The translations under genes and the position numbers were made by a program. The notes under the pieces were generated by a model, which was not told the origin of the DNA, searched no databases, and worked only from the letters and a program-made list of their open reading frames with translations. Shown in pieces: positions 8,250 to 17,019 of a stretch of DNA of 64,000 nucleotides. This stretch comes from Burkholderia sp. 8Y (lineage in GTDB: Bacteria > Pseudomonadota > Gammaproteobacteria > Burkholderiales > Burkholderiaceae), in assembly GCF_902506145.1 (NCBI RefSeq), contig NZ_LR733520.1, positions 1,501,976 through 1,565,975 on the forward strand, in the 5' to 3' direction. Position 1 is the stretch's first letter. The number at the start of each line of letters is the position of its first letter.

Positions 8250-9074
8250 TCAGGGTTGGCGCACGCCGCGCGATGTGGCGCTGCCGGCTTCGGCTTCGGC
8301 GGCTCGCCGATAGTAGCGCACGAGCGCCAGCGCGACGATCACGCCCAGCACGAGATACACCGCATCCGCGGCTACGAGCGGAATCATGCGCGCCTGAAAG
8401 AGCGCGGCGGGCAGTCCGACGAGCGCGTGCGCTGCAATCAGCACGCCAAGCGCGGCCCGCGAGCGTTCGCGCAGCAGTTGCCACATGAGTGCGGAAAAGC
8501 CGAGTTGAAAGACGAATGCGCTCGCGCGCTCGACAAGAAAGATGCCCGCCGACACGGGCGACAGGCTCATGAGAATCATGTGAATGCGCGCGAGCGCATC
8601 GAGCGGCGCGCTTTCGAAATGCGTGTCGAGCGTGCCGTTATTCGCCAGCACCGCATACACGATCCACTGCGCCTGCACGAGCGCGCCGACGATCCACGCC
8701 TCCGCTCCGCCATGACCGATGCCATAGCCAAGCGCGGGGCCGTGCCGTTCGAGCGCGGCGGGTTCGCGCCGGATCAGCCACTTCATGCCGGCAAAGCGCC
8801 CGACTTCCTCGCACACGCCCGCCGCGAGCGCGCCGTACACGACGAACGCGACAGGATTCGACAACCAGTGCGACGTCACCGCGTTGCCAAGCATGAAGCC
8901 GTGCAGCGCGCGCTCGATGACCATTGCAAAGAGCGCAAAGACCGCGATGCCGAGAATCGGCTCGCGCGGCACGAGCCGAAACCGTGCGCGCAGCTTTCGA
9001 TACAACACGACGGGCATGGCCGCGACAATGAGCGTCACGAGCACGAGGCTCGCCAGTGTCGGGATACTGATCAT
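8250..9074 (-). CDS. YhfC-family membrane protein (putative intramembrane glutamic protease)
   Basis: A 274-residue protein made almost entirely of hydrophobic segments, about seven or eight helices. It has CEEVGRF near residue 90 and GYGIGHGGAEA near residue 120. Paired Glu and His residues inside membrane helices are the hallmark of the YhfC (formerly DUF2324) family, related to Abi/CPBP intramembrane proteases. Proteolysis has not been shown for most members. The start ATG at 9074 has only a weak ribosome site. The ptxS-type regulator stops 11 bases upstream on the same strand. Confidence 0.75.
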   Translation of the reverse strand: MISIPTLASLVLVTLIVAAMPVVLYRKLRARFRLVPREPILGIAVFALFAMVIERALHGFMLGNAVTSHWLSNPVAFVVYGALAAGVCEEVGRFAGMKWLIRREPAALERHGPALGYGIGHGGAEAWIVGALVQAQWIVYAVLANNGTLDTHFESAPLDALARIHMILMSLSPVSAGIFLVERASAFVFQLGFSALMWQLLRERSRAALGVLIAAHALVGLPAALFQARMIPLVAADAVYLVLGVIVALALVRYYRRAAEAEAGSATSRGVRQP

Positions 9075-9085
9075 TCAGGTGTCCT

Positions 9086-10180
9086 TCACAGTCCTTGGGA
9101 GGCCGGCTGTTGCCCGATGCTGGCCAAGCGTTGCGTCGATGATCGCACGATGAGCTCGCCCGGCAACAGGCACTCGCGCGCCGGCATCAACGCCCCGCCG
9201 AGCCGCTCGTGCAGGAACCCGACCGCGCGCCGGCCAATCTCGTAGGTCGGCTGGCGCACCGCTGTCATGCCCGCGAGTTCCGCCCATTCCGAATCGTCGA
9301 TGGCGAGCAGCGCGACGCTCGCCTGCCAATCCGGGCCGTGGCGCTCCTTCAGATGCACCGCGACGCGCAGCGCGACGGGTCCGTTCGCCGCGAAGAGCGC
9401 GACGCGCTTGCCCGCCGCGCGCGCCGCTTCGACCCGCCGGTCCATCTCGGCGAGCGCGGTCGCGGCATCCGCGAGCTCGAGGACGAGCGTCGAGCCGCTT
9501 GCGCCCAGCGCCGCGACGGTTTCGCGAAACGCGGCTTCGCGCAAGCGTCGGGAACTCACGTGCATCACCGGCTGCACGATGAACAACAGTTCGTCGAAGC
9601 CTTCATCGACGAGATGACGCGTGGCGAGCGCGACGGCGGCGGCATTGTCGAGGCCGACCATATCGGTGACGATGCCTTCGACCGTGCGGTCCACCAGCAC
9701 CACGGGAATGCCGCCTTGTGTGAAGCCCTGCAGCAGTTCTTCCTTCACGCCGAGCGCATTGACGATCACGCCTTCCACGCGATACGTCGTGAGCAGTTGC
9801 AGATAGCGCCGCTCCATGTCGACTTCATTCGCGGCATGGCAGATGAGCGGCATGTAGCCGAGCGCGTGGCACGCGGCCTCGACGCCTTGCAGCACCTCCA
9901 CGGAGTACGGATTCGTGAGATCGGCGAGCAGCATGCCGATCAAGCGGTTGCGCCCGCGTTTCAGGCCGCGCGCCATCTGGTTCGGCCGATAGTCCAGCTT
10001 CGCGATAGCGGCTTCGATGCGCTCACGCAGTTCGGGCGACAGCACGCCGGTCTCGCCGTTCAGATAGCGCGAGATACTTGTCTTGCCTGTGCCGGCCTCG
10101 CGGGCGACATCGGTGATCGTCGCGCGGCGCGCGGCGAAAGTCGGCGGGCGATGAGTCTGGTTATCGGGATCGTCGGACAT
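9086..10180 (-). CDS. ptxS: LacI-family regulator of 2-ketogluconate use, PtxS-like
   Basis: A 364-residue LacI/GalR regulator. The N-terminal helix-turn-helix ITDVAREAGTGKTSISRYL lies near residues 21-40, followed by the hinge region and a periplasmic-binding-protein-like ligand domain. In Pseudomonas, PtxS represses the kgu operon and ptxS, releases DNA on binding 2-ketogluconate, and recognises a palindrome built on AACCGGTT. Here the gene closes the kguE-K-T-D run, and such a palindrome lies at the kguE start, which supports the assignment. About 120 bases separate it from kguD; I saw no second operator there, so autoregulation through a private site is not supported. Confidence 0.82.
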   Translation of the reverse strand: MSDDPDNQTHRPPTFAARRATITDVAREAGTGKTSISRYLNGETGVLSPELRERIEAAIAKLDYRPNQMARGLKRGRNRLIGMLLADLTNPYSVEVLQGVEAACHALGYMPLICHAANEVDMERRYLQLLTTYRVEGVIVNALGVKEELLQGFTQGGIPVVLVDRTVEGIVTDMVGLDNAAAVALATRHLVDEGFDELLFIVQPVMHVSSRRLREAAFRETVAALGASGSTLVLELADAATALAEMDRRVEAARAAGKRVALFAANGPVALRVAVHLKERHGPDWQASVALLAIDDSEWAELAGMTAVRQPTYEIGRRAVGFLHERLGGALMPARECLLPGELIVRSSTQRLASIGQQPASQGL

Positions 10181-10226
10181 GATGTGTCGTGAGGCATGGC
10201 TCGTTCACTGAACGGCGATGCGCGCT

Positions 10227-10239
10227 GCATGCAAAATGC
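10227..10239 (+). repeat. Dispersed motif, single copy (GCATGCAAAATGC)
   Basis: GCATGCAAAATGC lies in the 123-base gap between ptxS and kguD. It is a 13-base match to the palindromic word seen elsewhere in the window. Confidence 0.55.
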
Positions 10240-10303
10240 GAGGCGGCGCGAGGGGTTCGCCCAGACGCATGTTATCGCATACGACGCGCCGATCCCATCG
10301 CTC

Positions 10304-11275
10304 TCAGCGCATGCGCACTTCGCGGTTGACGATGTTTTGGGTGAGCGTGCCGTCGAGCGCGCCGATGAGGTTCTCAGCGGCGTTGCGGTTCATTGCATGC
10401 CGTGTCTCGTGCGTGGCCGATCCGATGTGCGGCAGCGCGACGACGTTCTTCATCGCGAGGAGCGGCGAATCGACAGGCAGCGGCTCGTGCTGGAATACAT
10501 CCAGACCGGCGCCGCGGATCGTGCCGTTCTTCAGGGCTTCGATGAGCGCGGCTTCGTCGACGGTCGGTCCGCGCGACGCGTTTATCAGAATCGCGCTTGG
10601 CTTCATCGTCTTCAATTCGTTAGCGCCGATGAGACCGCGCGTCTCGGGCGTGAGCGGCACTTGCAGGCAAACGAAGTCGGATTGAGGGAGCAGTTCGTCG
10701 AGCGGCACGCGCTTCGCGCCGTAGTCTTTCTCGGCCTGTTCGTTCGGCTGCCGATTGGTGTAGAGCACGTTCATCCGAAAGCCGAGCGCCGCGCGCCGCG
10801 CGACTGCCCCGCCGATGCGGCCCAGCCCGACGATACCAAGCGTCTTGCCCTGCACATCGACGCCGAAACAGGCTTCGCCGATGCTTGCCTTCCAGTTGCC
10901 TTCCTTGACCCATTCGGCAAGCTCCACGACGCGGCGCGCGCTGGCAAGAATCAGCGCGAATACGGTATCCGCGGTGGATTCGGTGAGCACGTCCGGCGTG
11001 TGTGTCAGGACGATGCCGCGGCGCGTGAGGTCGTCGACGTCGAAATTATCGTAGCCTACCGAGACGGTCGATAACGCCTTCAGGCGCGTGGCGCCTTGGA
11101 GCATGTCCGGCGTGATTTTCACGCTTGCGCCGATGGCGCCGTCGGCTTCTTTCAGCGCCGCTATGAACGCGGTGTGGTCCTTCGGGTCCACGTTGACGAC
11201 TTTCGCGTGCGTGCGGAGGTAAGCTTCCACGTCGGGCGGTAAGGGTTTATAGGCTACGATTTTCTTTCGGGTCAT
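10304..11275 (-). CDS. kguD: 2-ketogluconate 6-phosphate reductase (D-2-hydroxyacid dehydrogenase family)
   Basis: A 323-residue NAD(P)-dependent D-2-hydroxyacid dehydrogenase. The nucleotide-binding motif GLGRIGGAVARR is near residue 155, the catalytic Arg and Glu lie in INASRGPTVDE and HEPLP, and the general-acid histidine is in LPHIGSAT. In the kgu pathway this enzyme reduces 2-keto-6-phosphogluconate to 6-phosphogluconate. By sequence alone a glyoxylate/hydroxypyruvate reductase is also possible; the kguK, kguT and ptxS neighbours favour KguD. The start at 11275 gives the family length, whereas the longer frame adds a basic, unlikely leader. A 163-base gap separates it from kguT. Confidence 0.8.
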   Translation of the reverse strand: MTRKKIVAYKPLPPDVEAYLRTHAKVVNVDPKDHTAFIAALKEADGAIGASVKITPDMLQGATRLKALSTVSVGYDNFDVDDLTRRGIVLTHTPDVLTESTADTVFALILASARRVVELAEWVKEGNWKASIGEACFGVDVQGKTLGIVGLGRIGGAVARRAALGFRMNVLYTNRQPNEQAEKDYGAKRVPLDELLPQSDFVCLQVPLTPETRGLIGANELKTMKPSAILINASRGPTVDEAALIEALKNGTIRGAGLDVFQHEPLPVDSPLLAMKNVVALPHIGSATHETRHAMNRNAAENLIGALDGTLTQNIVNREVRMR

Positions 11276-11438
11276 GGTCGGTCGGAGTTTGGGTTCGGCC
11301 TTTGGCACGCGGAGAGTTTTGGTTGCGGTTCTTGCTCTTGGCTCACTTGACTTGTCTAGCTTACCTAGCTTCGAGTTGCTTCGTACTTCGTGGAACTTGT
11401 TCTCGCGCCGAAAACAAGCTCCCCGGAAAACGCATAGA

Positions 11439-12722
11439 TTAAGACCGCAAAACCCCCGAAGCCTGAACAGCGCCCTGAGGCCGAATAGCCAGCGTGAACC
11501 AGACAGAAAGCAACAGCGCACCACTCATAAACACGTAAGAGGCCGCCGGCGACCCGGTCGCCCCATTGAGATACCCGACCACGTAAGAACCCACGAACGA
11601 GCCCAACGCGCCCATGCTATTGATAAGCGCCATCGCTCCGCCAGCGACATTCTTCGGCAGCAGCTCAGGCACGATCGCAAAGAACGGACCATACGGCGCA
11701 TACATGGCCGCGCCCGCGATCACGAGCAGCGCGTACGAAGCCCAGAAGTTAGTTGTCCCAAGCAGATACGAACCCGCGAACGCAATTGCGCCAACTAGCA
11801 GAAAGGGCCAGACGAATGCCTTGCGCGCCTGCAGCTTGTCGGATGCCCACGAAGCCAGCAGCATCGCAATGGTGGCCGCGAGATACGGCACCGCCGACAG
11901 CCAGCCGGTCTCGACCATGCCCAGCGTCGAACCGCTCTTCAAAATCGACGGCAGCCAGAGCACGAACCCGTACACGCCGATGCTCCAGCAGAAATACTGC
12001 GCGCACAGCTTGATGACCGCCGGCGACCTGAACGCTTCGCCATAGTTCTTCACCGGCTTGATCGCGGCTTGCTCGGCGCGCAGCGTCGCGTCGAGATCGC
12101 GTTTTTCCTGCTCGGACAGCCAGCTCACCTGCGCGGGCTTGTCCTTCACGATGAACCACCAGATCACCGCCCATACGATCGCCGGCAGACCTTCTGCGAC
12201 GAACATGTGACGCCAGCCGAACGAGTTCACCAGATAGCCCGATACGACCGACATCCATAACACCGTCACCGGATTGCCAAGGATGAGAAACGTATTCGCG
12301 CGCGATCGCTCGGATTTCGTAAACCAGTTCGCGATGAAGACGAGCATCGCGGGCATCACCGCGGCCTCGACGATGCCGAGCACGAAGCGAATCGCCATCA
12401 GCGACGGAATGTTGCTGACCATGCCCGTCGCCGCCGCGCACGCGCCCCACAGCACGAGGCTCCAGAACACGAGTTTCTTCACGCTGCGGCGCTCAGCGTA
12501 GATCGCGCCCGGAATCTGGAAGAAGAAATAGCCGAGAAAGAACAGCGCGCCGATCAGCGACGACAGCCCCTTGCTGATGCCGAGATCCTGATTGATGCCC
12601 GCCGCCGAAGCGAAGCCATAGTTCGCGCGGTCCAGATACGCGAGGCTGTACGTGATGAAGACGATCGGCATGATCGCCCACCAGCGGCGTACCGCGAGCG
12701 TGGATGTCGTGGATGTGTGCAT
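11439..12722 (-). CDS. kguT: MFS transporter, 2-ketogluconate permease type
   Basis: A 427-residue inner-membrane protein with twelve predicted helices and a central polar loop near residues 200-235. It begins with TM1 carrying YLDRANYGFA, the signature of the anion:cation symporter family (hexuronate and tartrate transporters). Position between kguK and kguD identifies it as the likely 2-ketogluconate uptake system. GGAGA precedes the ATG at 12722 at good spacing. The upstream extension of the frame is very basic and overlaps kguK, so it was rejected. Confidence 0.85.
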   Translation of the reverse strand: MHTSTTSTLAVRRWWAIMPIVFITYSLAYLDRANYGFASAAGINQDLGISKGLSSLIGALFFLGYFFFQIPGAIYAERRSVKKLVFWSLVLWGACAAATGMVSNIPSLMAIRFVLGIVEAAVMPAMLVFIANWFTKSERSRANTFLILGNPVTVLWMSVVSGYLVNSFGWRHMFVAEGLPAIVWAVIWWFIVKDKPAQVSWLSEQEKRDLDATLRAEQAAIKPVKNYGEAFRSPAVIKLCAQYFCWSIGVYGFVLWLPSILKSGSTLGMVETGWLSAVPYLAATIAMLLASWASDKLQARKAFVWPFLLVGAIAFAGSYLLGTTNFWASYALLVIAGAAMYAPYGPFFAIVPELLPKNVAGGAMALINSMGALGSFVGSYVVGYLNGATGSPAASYVFMSGALLLSVWFTLAIRPQGAVQASGVLRS

Positions 12723-12798
12723 GTTGTCTCCGAACGCTAGTTTGTCGGTGTCTTGAGATAGCTTGCGACTAGGCTTGCCTGATTGCCGTCTGCCATTG

Positions 12799-13797
12799 TC
12801 AGACGATGATCGCGGCTTGCGCCGTCTTGTCGTTCTTGTCCTGCGCTTCCAGTGCATCGAGCGCCTCGCGCGTCGGCAAGCCTTCGCTGTCGCCGATCAC
12901 CTGGATCGCCAGCGCGCCGATGCGATTGCCGCGTGCGATCGCATCGCGCACGCTGCGTCCTTCGAGCAGCGCGCTAACGACGCCGACCGCGAACCCATCG
13001 CCCGCGCCGACGGTATCGACCACGTTCGTCACCGGCACGCCCGACACCAGGCCCGAATCGCCGGCGGCGGTGCGGAAGTACGCGCCCTGCGCGCCGAGCT
13101 TCACGACCACGCCTTTCGCGCCGCGATCGAGATAAAACGCCGCGATGTCTTCGGGCTTCGCGTAACCCGTGAGCGCCAAGCCCTCGCTCACGCCGGGCAA
13201 CACCCAGTCGGCGAGCGCGGCGAGCGCATTCAGCGACTCGGCCATCGCTTCGCGCGACGGCCATAGCGTCGGGCGCAGGTTCGGATCGAAGGAGATGGAT
13301 TTGCATGCAGCACGCATTTCGCGGGCCATGTGGAATGCAAGTTCGCGCGAACTCGCGGATATGGCCGGCGCGACGCCCGTCAGATGCAGATGCCGTGCGC
13401 CGAGCACGTAGTCGGCGACATAATCATCAACAGACAGATGGCTTGCCGCCGAGCCTTTGCGAAAATATTCGACGGCGGGATCGCTGCCGTCGTCGCATTT
13501 GCCCTTCAACTGGAAGCCTGTCGGATAACGTTCGTCGGTGCTCACGCAGCGCGCGTCGATGCCTTCCGCGGCGAGCACGTCGAGCACGTAGCGCCCGAAT
13601 GAATCGCGGCCGACGCGGCTCATCCAGCCGACCTTGAAACCGAGCCGCGACAAGCCGATCGCGACGTTGAGATCCGCCCCGGCGATGCGCTTCGTGAAGT
13701 GGCCGACCGACGCGAGATCGCCCGTGTCGGCGGCGACGAACATCGTCATGGCCTCGCCGTAGGTGACGATGTCCAGAGCTTCGTGCTCGATTTGCAT
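12799..13797 (-). CDS. kguK: 2-ketogluconate kinase (PfkB family)
   Basis: A 332-residue PfkB/ribokinase-type sugar kinase. The N-terminal GYxEAM-like lid segment reads TYGEAMTMF, the substrate region contains GGADLN-like AGADLNVA, and the C-terminal signature DTVGAGDGFAVG supplies the catalytic Asp and anion hole. In this operon it should phosphorylate 2-ketogluconate to the 6-phosphate. A 2-dehydro-3-deoxygluconokinase activity is the main alternative by family, but another kinase of that type occurs at 46801-47742. AAGGA precedes the ATG at 13797. KguE ends 34 bases upstream. Confidence 0.82.
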   Translation of the reverse strand: MQIEHEALDIVTYGEAMTMFVAADTGDLASVGHFTKRIAGADLNVAIGLSRLGFKVGWMSRVGRDSFGRYVLDVLAAEGIDARCVSTDERYPTGFQLKGKCDDGSDPAVEYFRKGSAASHLSVDDYVADYVLGARHLHLTGVAPAISASSRELAFHMAREMRAACKSISFDPNLRPTLWPSREAMAESLNALAALADWVLPGVSEGLALTGYAKPEDIAAFYLDRGAKGVVVKLGAQGAYFRTAAGDSGLVSGVPVTNVVDTVGAGDGFAVGVVSALLEGRSVRDAIARGNRIGALAIQVIGDSEGLPTREALDALEAQDKNDKTAQAAIIV

Positions 13798-13831
13798 GTT
13801 CGATCCTTGCCTTTTGCGTACAAAATTCAAA

Positions 13832-14608
13832 TCAAAAAACGGCAATGCGCGCAACCTGGATCGCGGCGTCGGCTTCGTCGTGAAACGGATACTCGATGCC
13901 GCGCGGCACATCCGATGGCAGTCGCGCGAGAAGCGCGGCGAATGCCGCATCGTCGGGGGCCGGTGCAACGGCGAAGCGCCGCGCGCCCTTGCCTTGCGTC
14001 GTCTTGCAATGCACGTAGCCGACGTGCGATGCGAGCCGCTCCGCTGCGTCAAGCGGATTCACATCGGCCCAGCGCCAGTTGCCCGTGTCGAAGGTCATCG
14101 CGAGACCGGTTTCGGCGGGCAGCGCCGCGAACAGCATTTTGAATGCACTCGGCAGGCCGCCTGCGCGCAGTTGGCCGTTCTCAACGAGGACCCGCGCCCG
14201 TGAACCGCCGACGGCGCGCGTGAGCGCATCGAGCGTCGCCGAATCCGTCGCGACGCCGTGCTCGTCGCCGCCGAGTTGCAGTTTGACGATGCGTGCGCCG
14301 AGCGCGTGCGCTTCGTCGATGGCGAGTGCAAGCGCGTCGCGATCGAGCGAGCCGTCAGCCGCAAACAGCGTTGCTGGCGTCGAATGCACCGCCCACAATC
14401 CAGCAGCGTGGATTCGCTCGCCGAGTTGCGCCAGCGCGTGCAAGCTGACGTCCGCGCACAGTTCGCGACGGACCTCGAAGCCGTCCGCGCCCGAAAGCGC
14501 CGCCTTTTCTGCCCACACGGAATGACCGTCGCGGCGGATCGCATCGACGCCGAACGCGCTTGCGACTATCACGACTTCGGTTTTCGCGTTAGTGCTCGAC
14601 GATCTCAT
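13832..14608 (-). CDS. kguE: Sugar phosphate isomerase/epimerase-like protein of the kgu operon
   Basis: A 258-residue AP-endonuclease-2-like TIM barrel of the sugar phosphate isomerase/epimerase group. Metal-binding acidic and histidine residues are spread over strands such as VKLQLGGDEHG, TFDTGNW and YVHCKT. KguE is always found with kguK-T-D in pseudomonads, but its reaction is not established. The ATG at 14608 fits the length of relatives. Its A is the last base of the PtxS-type palindrome, and no good Shine-Dalgarno is left between them. A GTG at 14656 is in frame but lies inside a terminator-like hairpin. Confidence 0.75.
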   Translation of the reverse strand: MRSSSTNAKTEVVIVASAFGVDAIRRDGHSVWAEKAALSGADGFEVRRELCADVSLHALAQLGERIHAAGLWAVHSTPATLFAADGSLDRDALALAIDEAHALGARIVKLQLGGDEHGVATDSATLDALTRAVGGSRARVLVENGQLRAGGLPSAFKMLFAALPAETGLAMTFDTGNWRWADVNPLDAAERLASHVGYVHCKTTQGKGARRFAVAPAPDDAAFAALLARLPSDVPRGIEYPFHDEADAAIQVARIAVF

Positions 14609-14621
14609 GGAACCGGTTCCA
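14608..14621. promoter_or_regulatory. PtxS-type operator TGGAACCGGTTCCA
   Basis: A perfect 14-base palindrome that shares the AACCGGTT core with the published Pseudomonas PtxS site TGAAACCGGTTTCA. It ends on the A of the kguE start codon, so bound repressor would sit over the translation start region. It was the only match seen in the kgu locus. Confidence 0.8.
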
Positions 14622-14633
14622 TCCTCGCTTACG

Positions 14634-14680
14634 AAAAAGACGCCGAAGCGCCTCACTGATTCCGCATACTGCGCTTCGGC
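14634..14680 (-). terminator. Terminator-like hairpin between the LysR gene and kguE
   Basis: On the minus strand GCCGAAGCGC (from 14680) pairs with GCGCTTCGGC (to 14642), a 10-base stem, followed by GTC and five T. It lies 28 bases after the LysR stop and 26 bases before kguE. It may end the LysR transcript or, if the kgu promoter lies upstream, act in the kgu leader. Confidence 0.6.
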
Positions 14681-14707
14681 GGCCGGCTCACGCCATAGTG
14701 GAATTCC

Positions 14708-15598
14708 CTAGCCGGTCACGGTGCGGTCTTCGCAGAGTTCCAAAAAGCGCGCCGCAGCCCGCGATGGCGCCGCGGCGTGCGGCACGAGAATCGAGAAACG
14801 GCGCATGAGCGGCTCGGGCGCGATGTGCAGACGCCGCAGCGCACCGTCCTCGTGTCGAATAGACATCGCGGAAACGAAGCCGATGCCCATGCCCGCCCGC
14901 ACCGCTTCTTTCACGCCCTCGACGCCCGCGATCTCCAGCGCGACGCGCATGCCGACCTCGCGCTCCGCGAACGCCCGCTCGACAATCTGGCGCACGCCGG
15001 ACCCGCGCTCGCGCAACACGAGCGGATGCGCGCCGATGGCGTCGAGCGTCGCGGTGTCGCGGCCGTCCGCGAGCGGATGGCTGGCGGGAAGAATGGCGAC
15101 GATCTCATCGTCAAGCCAGGGCGTCACGCCCGCCGCCGGCGGCAGTTCGAGTCCGGCCGGCCCTTCGATGATCGCGACATCCAGCGAGCCGAGCGCCGCG
15201 ACGATTTCCGCCGTATTGCCGTCGATGGTCGTCACCGCGACCTCTGGATGGCGCTTCTTGAACGCCGCGATCAGGTACGGCAGCAGATAGCTCGCGGGCG
15301 TCGTGCTGGCGCCGATGCGCAGCGTGCCGCTTTCCAGTCCCCGCATCGCGTCGCGCAGCGCGTGCGCCTGCTGAAACGTCTCCCGCAACCGCCTGGCGTA
15401 ATCGAGCACGGCCTCGCCTGCCGGTGTAAGCCTGATGCCGCGTCCGTCGCGCTGATAAAGCGGTTCACCGAATTCATCATTCAAAAGACGAAGCTGACCG
15501 GACACCGCGGGTTGGGACAAGTGCAGTGCTATCGCGGCCCGGCTGATATTGCCGTGCTCCGCTACCGTCGCGAAAGTTATCAGTTGGTCGGGGGTCAT
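14708..15598 (-). CDS. LysR-family regulator next to the YeiH-type exporter
   Basis: A 296-residue LysR-type regulator with an N-terminal winged helix-turn-helix (ISRAAIALHLSQPAVSGQLRLL, residues about 17-38) and a two-lobed effector domain. The opening MTPDQLITFATVAEHGN is like the CbbR/CysB/YeiE branch. It is divergent from a YeiH-family sulfate exporter gene. YeiE regulates yeiH in enterobacteria, so control of that exporter in response to sulfite or another sulfur species is the simplest reading. The 117-base shared upstream region is AT-rich and contains the palindrome ATATGCATAT at 15652-15661, a possible binding-site element. Confidence 0.85.
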   Translation of the reverse strand: MTPDQLITFATVAEHGNISRAAIALHLSQPAVSGQLRLLNDEFGEPLYQRDGRGIRLTPAGEAVLDYARRLRETFQQAHALRDAMRGLESGTLRIGASTTPASYLLPYLIAAFKKRHPEVAVTTIDGNTAEIVAALGSLDVAIIEGPAGLELPPAAGVTPWLDDEIVAILPASHPLADGRDTATLDAIGAHPLVLRERGSGVRQIVERAFAEREVGMRVALEIAGVEGVKEAVRAGMGIGFVSAMSIRHEDGALRRLHIAPEPLMRRFSILVPHAAAPSRAAARFLELCEDRTVTG

Positions 15599-15715
15599 GT
15601 AGCAGAAGTATCAGCTAAGGCTATAGTTTGCATTCTAAATCACGATTTTTCATATGCATATATCGGATTTAGGATAGCGACATTGCTTAACTGCTCAATG
15701 AAGGACGCCCGCACC

Positions 15716-16783
15716 ATGTCCACGGTCCAGCCCGGTTCACTTGCCTCCAGTTCGTCCGCACGCGGGCAGCTCAATGGCATTCTTTTTGTCGCACTCTTCG
15801 CCGCCGCAGTCACGCGGCTGTCCGCGCTCCCGTTCATCGCCGGGCTCGGAATCAGCCCGTTGATCGTCGGCATCGTGGCGGGCGCGTTGTACGGCAACGC
15901 GCTGAAGGACGGCATGCCGCAAAGCTGGGCCGCCGGCGTCAACTTCTCGGCGCGCAAGCTGTTGCGCATCGCCGTGGCGTTCTTCGGACTGCGCGTGAGC
16001 TTGCAGGAGATCGCGCAGGTCGGCTTGCCGGGCTTCACCGTGTCGGTGCTCGTCGTCGTGAGCACGCTCGTGATCGGCACCTGGGTCGGCATGAAAGTGA
16101 TGAAGCTCGACCGCGATACCGCGCTTCTCACGGCGGCAGGCAGTGCGATCTGCGGCGCGGCGGCGGTGCTCGCGTTCGAATCGACGCTGCAATCGAAGCC
16201 GCACAAGAGCGCGATGGCGGTCGGCAGTGTCGTGCTGTTCGGCACGCTCTCGATGTTCCTCTATCCGATCGCATTGCATGCAGGCTGGCTGCATCTCGAT
16301 ACGCTCGGCGCAGGGCTCTTTTTTGGCGGCACGATTCACGAAGTCGCGCAGGTCGTCGGCGCGGCGAGCAACGTGAGTCCGGAAGCCACCCATATCGCGA
16401 CGATCGTCAAGATGACGCGCGTGATGTTGCTGGTGCCGGTGTTGCTGGTCGTTGGCGTGTGGGTCAGCCGGGCGCGCAGCGATGCCGCAACGGGCGCGAA
16501 CAGTGGCAAAGGCAAGCTGGCGGTGCCGTGGTTCGCGCTGGGCTTTCTCGCGCTCGTCGTCGTGAATTCGCTGCACGTCCTGCCCGATACCGCGACGAGC
16601 ACGCTCAACACGCTCGACACCTTCGCGCTCACGATGGCGATGACCGCGCTCGGCATGGAAACGCGCATCGCGCAGATTCGGGAAGCCGGCCCCCGTGCCA
16701 TCGCGACCGGCGCGATTCTCTATGCATGGCTGATCGGCGGCGGTCTGGCGATCACGTATGGCGTCGAGCGGCTCTTCGGCTGA
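15716..16783 (+). CDS. YeiH-family putative sulfate exporter (UPF0324)
   Basis: A 355-residue membrane protein with about ten hydrophobic segments. It contains GNALKDGMPQSWAAGVNFS and the family-typical SAICGAAAVLA and GGTIHEVAQVVGA stretches of the UPF0324/YeiH group. Members are annotated as sulfate exporters, though biochemical evidence is thin. The ATG at 15716 has AAGGA at suitable spacing; another in-frame ATG at 15698 lacks one. It diverges from a LysR regulator and is followed by a strong terminator, so it is probably a single-gene unit. Confidence 0.85.
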   Translation: MSTVQPGSLASSSSARGQLNGILFVALFAAAVTRLSALPFIAGLGISPLIVGIVAGALYGNALKDGMPQSWAAGVNFSARKLLRIAVAFFGLRVSLQEIAQVGLPGFTVSVLVVVSTLVIGTWVGMKVMKLDRDTALLTAAGSAICGAAAVLAFESTLQSKPHKSAMAVGSVVLFGTLSMFLYPIALHAGWLHLDTLGAGLFFGGTIHEVAQVVGAASNVSPEATHIATIVKMTRVMLLVPVLLVVGVWVSRARSDAATGANSGKGKLAVPWFALGFLALVVVNSLHVLPDTATSTLNTLDTFALTMAMTALGMETRIAQIREAGPRAIATGAILYAWLIGGGLAITYGVERLFG

Positions 16784-16860
16784 GCCACGTCTTAGCGTGC
16801 AAGGGCGGCGTTCACATGGACTAACGCCGTAATGCGGAAGGTTTCGGCTTAAGCGCCGTG

Positions 16861-16898
16861 GGGCTGAGTTCTGGACATCACAGGACTCAGCCCTTTTT
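16861..16898 (+). terminator. Factor-independent terminator downstream of the YeiH-type gene
   Basis: GGGCTGAGT (16861-16869) pairs with ACTCAGCCC (16885-16893), the stem continues with CTG/CAG after one mismatch, and five T follow. It lies about 80 bases after the exporter stop codon. Confidence 0.85.
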
Positions 16899-17019
16899 GT
16901 TCTAGGCCGACGCAGTGTCATGATGCTAATGCGCTGATTGCCATGAATCTCCCTTTGCGACGGCGGAGCGAAAGTCGCCGCGCCCGACATGAAGGCGCGC
17001 TTGCCTCCTAGTTGCCGGT

